Source: Vanilla planifolia (lineage: Eukaryota > Streptophyta > Magnoliopsida > Asparagales > Orchidaceae). Taken from it: 64,000 nt of DNA. Each line of letters begins with the position of its first letter. The first letter of the stretch is position 1. Made by a program: the position numbers and the translations under genes. Under the pieces are notes generated by a model that ran no database searches, was not told the DNA's origin, and saw only the letters and a program-made list of their open reading frames with translations. This document shows, one piece after another, positions 28,880 to 42,400 of the stretch. The DNA lies in assembly GCA_023846275.1 (NCBI GenBank), contig CM043865.1:28501912-28565911 (forward strand), read 5' to 3'.

Positions 28880-30520
28880 GTTTTTTGCATTCCTAAGTGG
28901 TGTTCATGGGGCAAGTCTATGGATTCTCAAAAAATTATGTAATTATGGATTGGCCAAGCCTATTTTAATCTCAACAAATTGGCATATTCTTTATTGAAGC
29001 CTTTGTATAGAGACTTTCTTAGATTACCTCCCCACTTATCATACTAATATAGAAAGCAATATAGTTTCAATAGAATGTAGAATGCGAAACTTGCTTTGTA
29101 AAACTAAAAGAGAAATTAACCACAGTTCTAGTTTTGGTGCTACTAAAGGAACTTAATAGACACCAAGTTCATAGGAATGCTTCACTTTAAGGATGAGGAG
29201 TTCTAATGCAATAGGGTAGTATAGTTACTTATATTTTTGGGTAGTTAAAATTTCATAAAAAAATACCTTATTCGTGATTTAGAATTGATTATAATAGCTT
29301 TTTTTTGAAAAGTTAGAGGCATTTTCCTTATAAAGTAAAATTTAAGGTTCTTACAAATTACCAAACTTTGAAGTAGATTTTCACCAAAAAAATAATCAAA
29401 TTTAAGACAGAAGATAAGTAGAAGTTATTAAAGGCTATAATTTAATGAGAAATTACTTTGTAAGCAATGCCAACATAGTTACTAAGGCCTCAAGTAAAAA
29501 GGTAATATTGTGTTTCCTGAATAAGTAGAACATAAATAAATTTTTTTTTTAGATTGATAGGATTTGTGTATCAAAATGTTAGATTATTGTACCAACTTTT
29601 AGAGATGCCTGGTTGACTTATCTCTATTAAGGAAGAGCTATCATAGGATAAGAAATATAAAAAAATAATTTAGAGAATTAGGGATGAAAATTTAACTTTA
29701 TTCTTGATGAATATGGTGTATTAGAAGTTCAGGAAGGTTGTGTATCTCTTGCCATCAATAGTTGATGATTATTATTATCTAAGGCTTACAATTCCAATTA
29801 TTTCATCTATCCATGTAATAAGAAGTATTGGTGGTCTAAAATGCAAAGAGATGTAATAAAATGGGTGCTTGTTTATTAATAGATCAAGGGTGAACAAAAA
29901 ACCTATTAGTTTGCTACAATCTTTGTCAATTCTTAAGTGGAAGTAGGAAGCTTAGCAATGGACTTTATTGTTGAACTACATAGGACCCTTATCATACATA
30001 ATTCTACATAAGTGGTTGTAAATAGATTGACTAAATTCACATAGTTATTGGATATTAGGATCAATTATTTTATCAAAAATTATCTCAATTATACATTCAA
30101 CATATTATGAGATTATATTGTATTCCAAAAATCATTATAGGTGATTAGAAATTTCACCAATCTTTAATTGAATTTTTATATATTAATAACTTTTATGCTA
30201 GTATTAGTATAGCTCCTTATGAAACTTTGTAGGGAAGAAAGTATTTATCTCCTCTATGTTAGTTTCAGAGCAAGGAAAGATAATTAATTGGAATTGAATT
30301 TGTTGGTAAGACCACTAAAAAAGACAAAATGATTAGGGATAAAATTCAAACTATCCAAGACTGACAAAAAAATATCATTTAATAAAATGCATAAGGATGA
30401 TTATTTTTAAGAAGGGAAGTATGTATTCTTTAAAGTGAGTCCACTAAAAAGAGGTTATTATAATTGATAGAGTAGGTAAACTAAAACCTAAATATATTGG
30501 GATTTTCTAAAATTGGAAAG
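28880..30520 (+). pseudogene. Ty3/gypsy RT tail, RNase H and integrase remnants
   Basis: In plus-strand translation, with several frame changes and stops, the following can be read in order. The end of RT ('AFLSGVHG', about 28888, then 'KLKREI' near 29105) matches the 'FLGHVVS..ELKRRLTTAPVL' zone. RNase H pieces follow about 29215-29510, including a run matching 'GKVIAYASRQLKPHEKNYP' and one reading 'LTNYQTLK' against 'FTDHKSLKY'. Integrase follows about 29828-30240, with 'WWSKMQRDV', 'MDFIVEL', 'VNRLTKF' and 'GRKYLSP'. The C-terminal part reaches about 30520 ('KPKYIGIF'). The order RT-RNaseH-integrase is diagnostic of Ty3/gypsy. No function can remain. Confidence 0.75.
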
Positions 30521-30860
30521 AATTGAATTAATTATTAAGTAACATAGCCTTCTCAAATATCAGGTGTGCATAATATTTGTCACACAACCATATCAAGAAG
30601 ATTTATACTCAATTTTTTTTCATGCTATTCAATAAAATCTAAATAAGATTGAAATCTAACATGGCATGTCTTATTGGGAGCAACCAATTAGAATCCTAAT
30701 AAAATAAGAAAAGAGATTAAGAAATAAAGTAATTCTCATGATAAAAGTCCTTCAAAAGTATTAAATAGAAATGAGAGTGGCCTATGGAGTAAATGAAGAT
30801 GTGTTGTGACAGCACTCAAAATTGTTTTAATTTTTAGGATGAAATTTTTGTAAAGTAGAG

Positions 30861-33750
30861 TGATTATGATAGTGCACCTAATTAAAATTTTACATTCTCT
30901 CTAAGCATATTTTATATGCCAAATATAAGTACTATAAATCTAAAATTTAAAAATATATTGAATTGATAGTATCTTAAAAAAATATGTCAAAACAATAATA
31001 AATAGATTTTATATCTGATCATACTATTATGAAAATCTTATCATGAGAAGTTTACCAATATGCAGTTTATAATTTTAAGAAGGGAATTGAATTGATTATA
31101 AATTTATAAAGGTGATATTCATAAAATTGACTTGTTTTAATCCATTTATTTAATAAGTGGATAAGGTTCTCCCTTATGTGAGAAAATTTCTCTATTTAAG
31201 AAAAACTTTGGAATATAGGGAGAGAGAGAGGAGAACAAAAGGAGAGGAAGAAGAGATTCTAAGAAGAAAAATAAAAGAAAAGTGATGCTACCCATTGTGA
31301 AAAACAAAGAGATCAAAAAAGAAAAAAGGAAGCCTACGAGAAAAAAAGAGATTATTGTCTTTATTTTGTAGTTATAGCATGAAAAGATAAGGATCGTACT
31401 CAAGCTTTTTTCTCAAAACAGTCTAAATTGAAATGTCAAGGGTTGCATAAGGGTTTAATGAGTTAAAAAAGGCTTATGGTTGTTACTACTTTTAATTTAA
31501 ATGATCATACAAGATAGTCAATTAGATCATACTAGTACGACCATGACAGTAAGTGTTGGACAACATTTTGGTTAAGTATGAAAAAGGAGTCAGTTAAAAA
31601 TCATACTGGTGTAATCAATATATCATGTTAGTAAGATTACATAATTTTACTATACAAATATATTATTTATCATACAAGAATGGAAGGTTGAATAGACTAC
31701 TATCATTAAAGTATGGCATTATGTCATAAATGATTGATGCATTAGTATGAAAGATGGATTATCTTGTTGGTATGAATTCTAATAGTTTAATAGAGGTCAA
31801 CTGTATGATTTGTTCTTCAACAAGCATTAAGCATGAATTATATAATATGATATTTTATATCATATCATATGATGTGAAATGAGAAGCATAATTAAGGCAT
31901 AAATTATATAGTATGAAATGAAGATTAGACTAATATGATTATTCCATGAATATGTTTACTATGGATCATTCATTTGATCCTTGATATGACCCATTGACTA
32001 TCTTAAGGTATATTGGTATGATGGTGATATTGAATTGATACAATTATTGTAATATAATGTTTGATCATTTAAAACCTTGACTATACATTACCATAGGATC
32101 GATTGTACTATATAAGGCGATGACAATAATGAAAAAGAAAAGTTTATTAAGTAGAGCTTTTGGAAAGTATTTTTATAATAAAAATTGAATTATTGTTGAT
32201 AAAAGTTCATTTGAGGTGTTGTAGAGAATGAATGTAATGGATATAGGGAAGGAAAAGTAATAAAAGATGTATCTTAGAGTCATCAGGTAGATAAACCAAA
32301 TTAATTATGATATAAGTATATTGTTAGATATTTTTTAATATTATTATAGAATATCTGATAATATGAGCTTTACATGACATCAATTTTTTGTATATATTTT
32401 ATTTTTTATAGTACTTTATGATTATTAATATGTGTGTGTGTGTGTGTGTACAACTACACATATTTCTATAAGTTATATAATACTATAAATCAAAACATAT
32501 AATAAGATAAAAAAACAAAATGAAAAAAGATAAGAAAAACAACACGCTAATATATCTTAGAACATGACCCTATCAGATAGTGACCTCATAAATATGATAT
32601 GTGATATACATTATCTCTAATGTCATGATTTCTAAAGATAGGACCATAGTATGTAGAGGCTTTGACTTAATGATGATGCGATACTTCACTCTTAGGTGTT
32701 GTGAGTACTAAAAGATGAGACTTCAATATGTAAGTAATCTCATTTTTTGTAGGTAATAAGATATGGGGCTTTGACATTTTAAATTCTTCATATCTTATTA
32801 ACATAAGATGTTGGACTTAGGTGGTAAGACTTAGTAATGATGAGATACTTCACTCCTAGATATTATAAGTACTCAGATATGAGACTTTGATATTTTGAGC
32901 TCCTAATTTCTCATCAGTATAATATATAGTCATTAGGGGATAAGACTTAGTGATAACGAGATACTTCATTCCCTAGTATCATGATACTTAGTAATGAAAC
33001 CATGATATTTTAGAATCTTAAAAATTATAATGATGAGATATGATATGAGATCTCTAAGTATTGGGATAAGGTTTATGAAAAGTTTAAGTCTAAAGAAAGA
33101 AGGAAGATATGAATAGAGAATGAATAAAAAAGAAAAAAAATCAAAAAAATAAATGAATATAAAAGAAATAAATGAAAGTAATATACTTATGATAAGGAGG
33201 ATTTGTTCATATATATATATATATATATAGTCATATACATATTGTTACAATATTTTTATATAAACTTTCATGCATTCTTTTATTTACTTCTTAGTCTTAT
33301 TGTTTAGTTATTTTATTTTTGCTTTTATATTGCTTTATTATGTATTACTAAATGTTTATCTATTGAGTATATTATGCTTATTTCTCATTTATATAGGACA
33401 TAATGTTGATATTTATCAAGTTGAAAGTCTTTAAATGATAGTTTAAGACATAGGGTTAAGAGAGTAATGTATTTGATGAGTGTGAAGAATTTTATATATG
33501 TGGTATATTTATATTTTATTATAGATTTTTATATCAATACTAGTATTAGACTTACATATAGTATAACAATTTGTTTTTTTGTATATTACTATTTTTGTTA
33601 TAATGTTTTAAGATTGTTATGAATTTTTATGTCACTATCACCTATTTTAGTAATATATGTCATCATTTTTATACTACAAGCTTTGTTTAAGCTGATAAGT
33701 TGGTATTATAGATGCATTATATTAGATTATACTAATTGAAAAATTAACCA
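30861..33750 (+). repeat. 3' LTR of the Tekay/Del-like element
   Basis: It starts with TG directly after a degenerate purine-rich tract (30851-30860, 'taaagtagag') that is a likely polypurine tract, and ends with CA at 33750. The length is about 2.89 kb. It holds a (TG)n run at 32430-32449, an (AT)n run at 33210-33229 and at least three spaced copies of a unit containing 'gatacttcact' (near 32680, 32844 and 32960). It is co-linear with the 5' LTR. Confidence 0.75.
32430..32449. repeat. (TG)n microsatellite in the 3' LTR
   Basis: About ten uninterrupted TG dinucleotides. The matching place in the 5' LTR (around 24480) instead carries an (AAAAG)n run at 24485-24510, so both simple repeats arose after the element inserted. 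Confidence 0.8.
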
Positions 33751-36700
33751 TGGATAGGCAAGCTATCATCTTGAATTCACTCCAATTATGAGTATCCTCC
33801 AATAATCTATTAAGCAAAATAATTGTAACTCCTAGGACAAAAGTCCTAACTTCTTTTGTGAATGTCATCTCTAAAATAATTCACATTTAAGAGAAAACAA
33901 ATACATGCCCTTCATTCTATGAACTATAAGTATTTGCTAATGTCTAGTTGAAAGGAGATCAATCAATTCGGAGAAATCCACTAATCTTATTTTCTCTTAT
34001 TTCTTAATTGCTCTCAATCTCTAAGGATCAAAGTCACTCATTTACCTTCCTTTGTAATCTTACCTAATAAAATTTTTAATAAAAATAAGATTTCATTTAT
34101 TTATCTCAAGTTTATGTCATTATTATGCAAATAAGTTAATGCTCTGATAAGATTGTTAAATACAAAAAATAAATTAAAAAAATATTTTTAATAAAAATTC
34201 AAATCCTAAATACACAACATATTATTGGTTCTTCAATATAGTTTGGATTATCATCTACTTTTTAATAATGTGAAGCAAAAAAAAAATGAAAAAAAAAAGA
34301 AAATTATCCTATAAATTTTATACTAACTGTTCCAATCAAATAATAATGATGATTGTTTTAATTTTATCAATCCATTTGATAAAAAATTGTCAAAAACGTT
34401 TAAAACCCATTTTTTTTCTATCAACTAGCCCCCAAAAACTCATTTTCTATTGCATCAATTCAAGATCTAAAGAAATCCCTAACTTTAATGCCTCTTTCCA
34501 GATGTCTTTTTCATTATTTTCGTAGAAGATGGTACAAATAACTTTATTTTTTTAAATATTTATTACAAGCCTTCGTCCTCGGTTTTAGTTAAAAACAAAT
34601 ATTTGCTTTCTCATACAGAAAATAACTCTGCCGGTTTTCTCAAGCAATTGAAATTAATGGATTTTTATTTTTGATAAAAAATATTTCTTTTGTTTTCATT
34701 AATTATCATTTTTTTAAAAAACAAATCCATGTCTCTTTATTTGTCTACTTAACGTATAAAATGCGAAAACAATTAAATTAATAAGCAATAGTAAGCTTGA
34801 CGGCATTATATTACTTTTACTTAATCAATGTTTTTCTGGGAAGCTTAATTCCATATAAATATTAAATTTGCTCCTTAATTGACTCGGTTTAAGGATCCAT
34901 AATCAAGATTGGTTCATCAAAACTTTGAATTATAGTAGTTTTCATTGAGTAAATTGGGGGGTTAGATTGGCACAATTGGTACAATTGCATGCATTAAGGA
35001 TAAATAAAATAAAATAAAATGAAATGTTAAAATACATAAATGTTAATATTTAGATGAAGCAAAATATCGAAGCGACAAATAATATGCTCACATTTGTCAA
35101 GAAAAATAACACCCAAGACTATTAGCAATGATAAAAGTCTATGTCTATCTCTTTTCTTCTATGATTGGATAGTTTTTTAATTCATTTAGATGTATAGTTA
35201 TGATATGTATTGTATTCTTATGTAAATCATCATATGACTAATCTTTATATGAGAAAAATGTGATGACTCATTCAAATTTCATACAAAATATTTTTTTATT
35301 GTTTTTTGTTTTTATTTTTGACTTTTTGACATATAATTAAAAGGTATAAAGATTCTAAAGCTCTAGTTACTATAGTGAAGTGTGCTTTTTTACATCGCGT
35401 TTGGTGATCATTGTCGAAACTTGTTTTTTCTTTGTTATCCATCTTCCTTCTTCACAAGTAATTTTATTCTTCCCACAATTTTTATTTTTTTTTCTTATTT
35501 TTACTCTCATAAAATAAAATGATTATATATGGTTTTATTCTCAATTTATTGATGTTTTAATAATTCATAATGTTTTGTGTGTCATCACAACAATTGTTCC
35601 ACCTCAAGTCATGTCTCTTCTTTTTAGAGACTTGCTTCATTCTTAAATGTATTGGATGAGACCAATCTTTTAAGATTAAGTTGGATTAAGGTTATCATTT
35701 TTATCACTATTTAGCCTCTTATCCTTCAATGCATGACTATTGCTAAAGTTCGGAACATTTTATAAAAGCAAGTTGTCACCTCTTTTAAAAGCACATATTG
35801 GATCTCTATGTGACAAACTTCATTCTCTTAAGAATTTTTTATATTTGGTCATGATAAATTATCTTTTAATGATAATTGTTTTTCTGACTCTAAGTATATT
35901 ATTTGTATTATAAGTATTCATGACTTGTGATGAAGTTGGCTCTAGGTTTAAAGAGTTTATCACTTTGAATATCTATAAATATCTATTATTTTTTGTGAGA
36001 TTTATTACAAATTATTGCAAGTAAAAATTCATACACTCATGATGTCACATATTGGTTTTTAGTAGCTCAAACTTATTTTCATATATTTACGTTTTATAGT
36101 AAGTAAAGATAATGCGAGAAAGCATACTACCTCAACCATTACATATTTTTATTTGTAATGCTAAATTTGCTTATTCTTCATGTTTAGGTTGATTAGGTCA
36201 TCTCTTAACATCTTGCTAATGAGTTTTTTGAGTCTCAAACCAATGCTCTGATTGTTTGGATAATCGTTTAGTCTCCTTCAAGCATATCACTAATAAGGAT
36301 TAAAAGACTTATTGAAAAATATTTAAGAGAAAAATATCAAATCTCAAATAAATAATTATATTGCTGTCAATTAAGTTTCACAAAGAACTAGGGTTCACAA
36401 TCTCTAGTCAACTAATTTCTTATAGTAGGGATGGAGTTCACCTTTTATTAACAAGTTGTTTTATAGCAATCGATGCAGTTCCCCTCTCATCATTGATAAA
36501 CTTATCTCATTAGTTTTATAAAAAAATATAGCTAAAGTTTTTAGTGGACTCTTGAAATTCCTATGAGATGTTACGAATAAAGTTTTTGTAAATCGTAATT
36601 TTATTTAGATACAATAATATTATAAAATATTAGTTTTTAATGTGATTAGAGTTTATTTCAAATATTCTCGTCCTTCATATACTGTATGATTAACTGTTGT

Positions 36701-39300
36701 ATATATTTAATGTTTGTGATATCATATTTGTGCTATTAGGCTTTTATTATCAATGTAATATAAATCATATAAGTTAATGCTAGTTTGAAGTCCATATATA
36801 TTCTATATTCAATCTTCAAACATAAATAATTTAGATCGGTGGTAATTTGCTCTAGTTTGGAACCTTTGTTAAGAATGAAATGCTAAGATATTCAGATAAA
36901 AATAAAGAAGTAAATGATAATTTTTTTAACCAAATTAACAAATTAAGAGTAAGAACTTATATTCAACAAATATCTTAAGTAAAACTTTGATTGTAAATAT
37001 TCTTGAATTATTTTTTAGAAGTTATAGTTAAGTTTGAAAGATTGGTATGTGAGAAATAAAATAAAATAAACAAACCAAGATATTTAACTAGTTCTATCTT
37101 AAACATCAAATCTACATTTACCTTTGACCACAAAAAGCCCAGGCTTATAATCTTAAATGCTTTTCATAAAAGCAACTAAGCTATAATATTCTAAAATTTG
37201 ATATATTGGAAAAATCTAACATAATCATATTAATATGAAAAAGATAGTAGGAATTCGTTCAATATATGAGTAATATTTGTTTGAATATGATAATGTGATT
37301 TAAACATAATAATTTTGGCTTATACATAAAAATGTATGCTATGAAGCAAGTGTTTAAAATTTGGAAAGTATTTTATTTTTAGATAGAGTTTGTTAAAATG
37401 AGTCAAATGATGTTTGTTTTATTTTAATTACAATTTATTTGGAATGGTTATAGTTTTTTTAACTTAAAGATTAATAATAAATTATTGATTTATTGAATAG
37501 TATTTAAAAATCTTGACATACCTTCACTTTTTTCCCAAACAATAGATAGCTCTGTTATTTATTTTCTCCTTCATGCTCTCACTTGATGTAATTAAAGAGT
37601 TATTGAGAACCCCAATTGCTCTATTATGCTGACATGCACATGAAAAGAGAAGTGGAAAAATAATTAGATGAAATTTAAGCACTTAAATAATTTATTATTT
37701 AATCTTAATTAAAACATATCTTGATTTTGATGTCGTTTATTAGAAAGAGTTGTACCAAATGTGATCTCAGGTTAAGTCTAATACATAAGTGAATTTCATT
37801 AATCAAAATATCTGTGTTATTTAATTAGGATTATCACTTATATATCAACGCAACAATGTTAAATATCAAATGTCAGATGATTCTTTGAGTGGAGACATCA
37901 TATAATTTTTTTAATATCAAGTGATGTGATATACTTGACAAGTGACATATCAAAAGTATTGGTTCTTGTATGGTTAATAAAAGTGACATAACTATAGGCA
38001 ATTGATTAAACATGAAAAAAGTGACGATTTATAGAAAGAGAAAATGGGGAAAATGATAAATACATGGTGTTGATTGTTGTTATGGATAAAACACAAAGAA
38101 ACTCATTTTTATACTAAATTGGCGATAAACGAATTTGGTAGAGTGCAAAAAGCATGGAAGAACCTCATAAAGTGAGAAATAGGAAAAAGAAAAGATTGGA
38201 GAGAGTATTAGAAATTTGTCATGTATGAGAGATAAAGTGAGAAAGAAAAACTAATATCTTGTTATTGGTTAAAGAAATAAGAGAAAGTTAACCTCTTGAT
38301 ATTAGAGAGAGATAAGAAGCATATGTGCTACTAATAATTTTTTTTATCAATGGCTTTATTTTTAAAAAGTCTTTATTTATACAAAAGTGTCAATATATTT
38401 TTTTATTTTAAAACTAATAATTTTATAATTATCTTAATAAATTGTTCTTAATCAAAATAATTAAAAAATTTGAAACACACAAATGCCTAAATAGGATAAA
38501 TTTAAAATTAATTTTAAACTACTTAAATAGCTAATCTAAATAGAAATTCAAACAAAGAAATTATCTTAGTGAATTTAATTCAAATTTAAAACTTAGATCT
38601 AAATAAATTTAAAATTTAAAATATATTAATTATTTTTATAAAAAAAATGAAAATTTTTTCCAATATTATTCCTAAATCATTCAAAATTTATAGTCATAGA
38701 TTTTTCTTGTGAAAGTAAGAAAAAAGAAAGCATTTTATATTAACAAATACATTAAAGCTAGTTGATAACATGATAAAGTTAAACATGATAGATTTGATAT
38801 AGTCAATTTGTGATGGAGTAAAAGAGTAGTCAAGACAAAAAACGAATTTAATAAGTAAATTAATGATGTCTATTTTGACATAGCTAGAAAACAAAATGTT
38901 TTAAAATAGAAGGATAATAAGTCCATTATAAAAAGAATATTATGTGAGATTTATTAAATACACGTAGAGAATAATAATATATCATATATTTAACAAAATA
39001 TAAAACTAAAATAAAAAATACTTATTCTTATTCAATACTTAAAGTTTTGAATTAATAAATATCTCTTATACATTGAATTTAAATTATTTGATATAATTAT
39101 CTCAAATAGCTGAGTTGAATTATGTTAGTCATGTACTAACATACCCAAATTATAACGATTCTTCTTAATTTTGAGCTACAATTCTAGTGCAAAAGGTCAA
39201 CAACAATCAACTAATTATTAATACTTCATTTAATATTAATTTTTTATACGAAGAAAATTCAAAATTAGCATTTGACAAAAAAATGGTAGATGGTAGCAAA
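33751..39300. other. AT-rich intergenic DNA; one possible copia gag relic
   Basis: No intact gene is visible over 5.5 kb. At about 35655-35965 a stop-interrupted plus-strand translation weakly recalls copia gag, including 'GSRFKEFITL' (compare 'GLGPEYESFVT') and a 'CDKLHSLKN' block. Poly-A/poly-T runs and an (AAATA)n stretch (35001-35020) are present. ORFs at 34286-34525 and 38694-38894 are compositional. Confidence 0.35.
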
Positions 39301-39446
39301 GTCAAAGTAAGGTTATATCGTGACTGTCCAAGTCATCTGTTTCACCAACGAGCGCCGTGAGTGATCGGCTGGTATTATTCTGGAATGATTTGACCTGCAA
39401 CTGATGCAAAACTGTCGTTTTTGGTGATCGCTACAAGAGTAGTGGG
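39301..39446 (+). promoter_or_regulatory. 5'UTR/core promoter of the large-intron membrane protein gene
   Basis: GC content rises sharply at about 39310, directly before the start codon at 39447, and stays high to about 39740. This is the usual signature of a plant transcription start region and first exon. No clear TATA box was found in the AT-rich DNA before it, where TATA-like words are too common to be informative. Confidence 0.4.
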
Positions 39447-42400
39447 ATGGCCGGAGAAGAGGGACAGAGTTTGGCGTACTGGTTGAGATGGCAGGTGCTC
39501 GTTTGCGCACTGATCGCTGCCTTGCCTGCGGCTGCGGCAGTGTGGCTGATCAAAAAGAAGGAGAGGCAGAATCTGAGAGCGATGAATCTTTGGGTTCCGT
39601 ACTGGAGAAATGTTAGTCCTTTCTGGTTGTTGGCGTACCGAGGCATCGTGTTCTTGTTGATGGCCTGGCTGCTGGTTATGTTGGTCCTCATTGAGGGCGT
39701 CTCCGTCTTCTACTTCTATACTCAGTATGGCCTCCTTCAAATCCTTAAAATGATTTGCCTTTTCAATTCTCCTTTCTCAGCTCGTCTACCGAGGGTCTGA
39801 TTTGCTAGTTGATTATCGGAGATTTTTTTTCATCATAAAGTACAGATTACTGCTACGTGTTAGATGTGATTTCTCATGACGATCTTGATCACTTTTGAGA
39901 GTTTTCGAGCGTATTTAGAAGCCAGCTTTTATAGCTGCTGATTATTTTGTTTTTGGCTTCAAGTTTGCTTTTATGAAGAATATTGCTTGCTATGTACTTC
40001 TCGGGTTTCTGTTTTTATTCTGAGGTATTTATCTTCTGAGTAGCGCAGAGTTTTGGATTTTGTTACTAAGTGCTTCCATTTTCTTCTTAAGGCTAATTTT
40101 ATAAAAAAAACCTGTTTTAAAAATTAAACGAATATATGTACATTCACGTGTACCATATTGTTTCATAGAAGGAATAATTCAGATGAAATGGACATTGTCG
40201 TTTTTAAACGAGCAGCAATGTCTCATGCCTAGTTGCAGATCTGCCTAGTCAATATAATTGGCAAGGAGGTGGTAACATCTCTAGTTCTTTTTTGTCAACA
40301 TTGTGGGTGACTTGCTTGTAGTTGTTGTCATTAATACGTTTGTAACACAAAACTCGCCGTTTTGTGTAAAATTTTTCTAATCTAAATTTTGGTAACTTCT
40401 TGCACCTGGTTGCATCAAAGAAAATTCTAAATGATTGATCCACATAATTTACCAACCAAAGCTCTAGTGAAGGCCTTGACATCCAAGAGAAAGAAATCCA
40501 TGGCATAGTTTTTCCAATATGGATGGGATAATATGTTTATCTTGTGCACCCAACATGACAAAACATTGTAGATGTTCTATGATGTACAAGAGTTTATGTA
40601 CCAAAGTTTTGATGATATGACATCAGATGAGTGGATTCAATTTCAAGCAAAGAGAGTTATCTAGTGAGGATCTAGAGTATTCATGATTGGCTCTAAAGGT
40701 TACAAGATTGGGGTATACTTTTGACCTTTTACAAAGGCAAAATTGTTGAATCCCAAGGTTCCTCGTAGAGGAAAAGAATAATTTGTTTCATTGGGTCTAC
40801 TAGAACATCATCGAGGTTAATAAATTACCATTTATTAAAACTTATGGCATGATTTTATCGTGGAATTTGATACAACTAGGTTAAACTACAAAAACCTATA
40901 ACCTCCTTTGTATCCTAGATTTGAAGGAGCAATTCAAGACGATAATGTGTGAAAAGATAGTGTAGATGTTTAAAGTGGTCATATCAGATTGTTTTCGTAT
41001 GTTTTTTTTGTTTGGATTTGAATAATGCATGTTCCAAGTAATAGGCGTGTCTTTCCTTTCCTTCCTATAGAGAGGGGCCCTTAGGGAGCGGGGCTTATTT
41101 ATTGAAATAGTCAAACATCGAATTGAGGTTAATCTTCCATCTTATGGATTGTGATTTAGATCATCTCCCCAACAACCTTGATGGGAAATCAATTGTGGCA
41201 AGTTGACCTAATCATTGCACTTGTCTATTGTAGATAGAAGCCCCAGTTGTCATATAACTCATCACACCTTTCTTAAATACCACGGTAAATGGCATAGTAT
41301 GCAAACTAGTTAGATTGCCCTTTCCTTTGTATATCTTGGAGGGTATATATAGGCTTTATGAATAGTAGATGTATGTTCAAAGCTAAACTACTTGACTACC
41401 CTATCAGGTATGCACCACTTCAGTTGCATATATGCTGAAATTGATACTTTGGAATGATAATGAGTTTTTTGTGTTAAAGTTGATAGCTAGGAGTTCGACT
41501 ATGATGTTTGGAGTCTATGTCTTCTAAAACACTCCGTTCTATAAAGACAACGTAAACGTTTTTTGGCAAAAGTATATGGACATCCTAGCATTGAAATGAG
41601 TGAATGGAAGGATTCAATTGTAATTTAGAGATATATTTGCAAAAGCATAATTATTGAGTGGTTGCTTATGAGGAAGAGAAATATGGAACCTCTCCTATCA
41701 CAACACTTGTAGCATCATCAAATGGTCGATCATCATCGCACAATAACTCATCAAAGTGCTTAGTATAGGTGCACCTTAAATGCCTTTACCATATAGAGTG
41801 CTGATTGAATACCTCAATATTTCCAATCCGCATCACCCTTTGGAGATGAATTTCAAAATTAGATTTGTTTGGCATAAGGAAAATGCAATGCATAATGTTA
41901 GCTCAAATGTACAATCAAAAGGGGATGTCTACTAGGTCTTTATGATCCCCTTGTAGAAACCCTCTTGAGCTAGTTTAGTGGAAAGCGTGTCTTTGAAGCA
42001 GCCTTTCTCAGTACGAAAGTCATTAACTTAATTTTATCAAGGTTGTTATTGTAATCCCACCTCCATTTCATTGAACAAAAAATGTTGATTGCAAGTGACT
42101 AATGTTCTATCAATGTCATTAATATGTGGTTAAATCAAACTTATGTAAGCATGTAGATATGTACCATATTACTAGCCTTGAGTGCTTTGATGAATGGGGT
42201 CCACATCATTGGTCACTCCTAGAGCATTAAGATGGCCATCGGCTTAAACGGTCTCATCTATGATTCATAATGAATACATGATGTTTCTTAAAAATTTTAG
42301 ACTATGGCATATCATTACAAAAAAAACAAACAAACATTTGCAAACATTGTAATGAAGTTTTGGGTGCAACATTTTGAACACAATGTATATGTTCAATTGA

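Larger units (their letters stand above)
22927..33750 (+). mobile_element. Decayed Ty3/gypsy retrotransposon, Tekay/Del-like, with long LTRs
   Basis: Two long direct repeats (22927-27110 and 30861-33750) match along their whole length in the same order. After removing the nested solo LTR from the left copy, their lengths agree (about 2.84 and 2.89 kb). A tRNA-Met-type primer site follows the left copy. Inside lie remnants of RT C-terminus, RNase H and integrase in Ty3/gypsy order on the plus strand. Long LTRs and the integrase C-terminal words ('GRKYLSP', 'KPKYIGIF') suit the Tekay/Del group of chromoviruses. Many stops and frameshifts show it is dead. The bases flanking the outer ends (22922-22926 and 33751-33755) do not form a clear target duplication, consistent with age. 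Confidence 0.8.

Noticed and set aside
22922-33755. Target-site duplication of the Tekay/Del-like element (TGTAA versus TGGAT)
   Set aside because: Only the first two bases agree and the LTR ends are themselves decayed, so no duplication can be claimed.
39313-39740. Three minus-strand ORFs of 65-121 aa
   Set aside because: They are antisense to exon 1 of the membrane protein gene; the plus strand matches the known family and has the splice donor.
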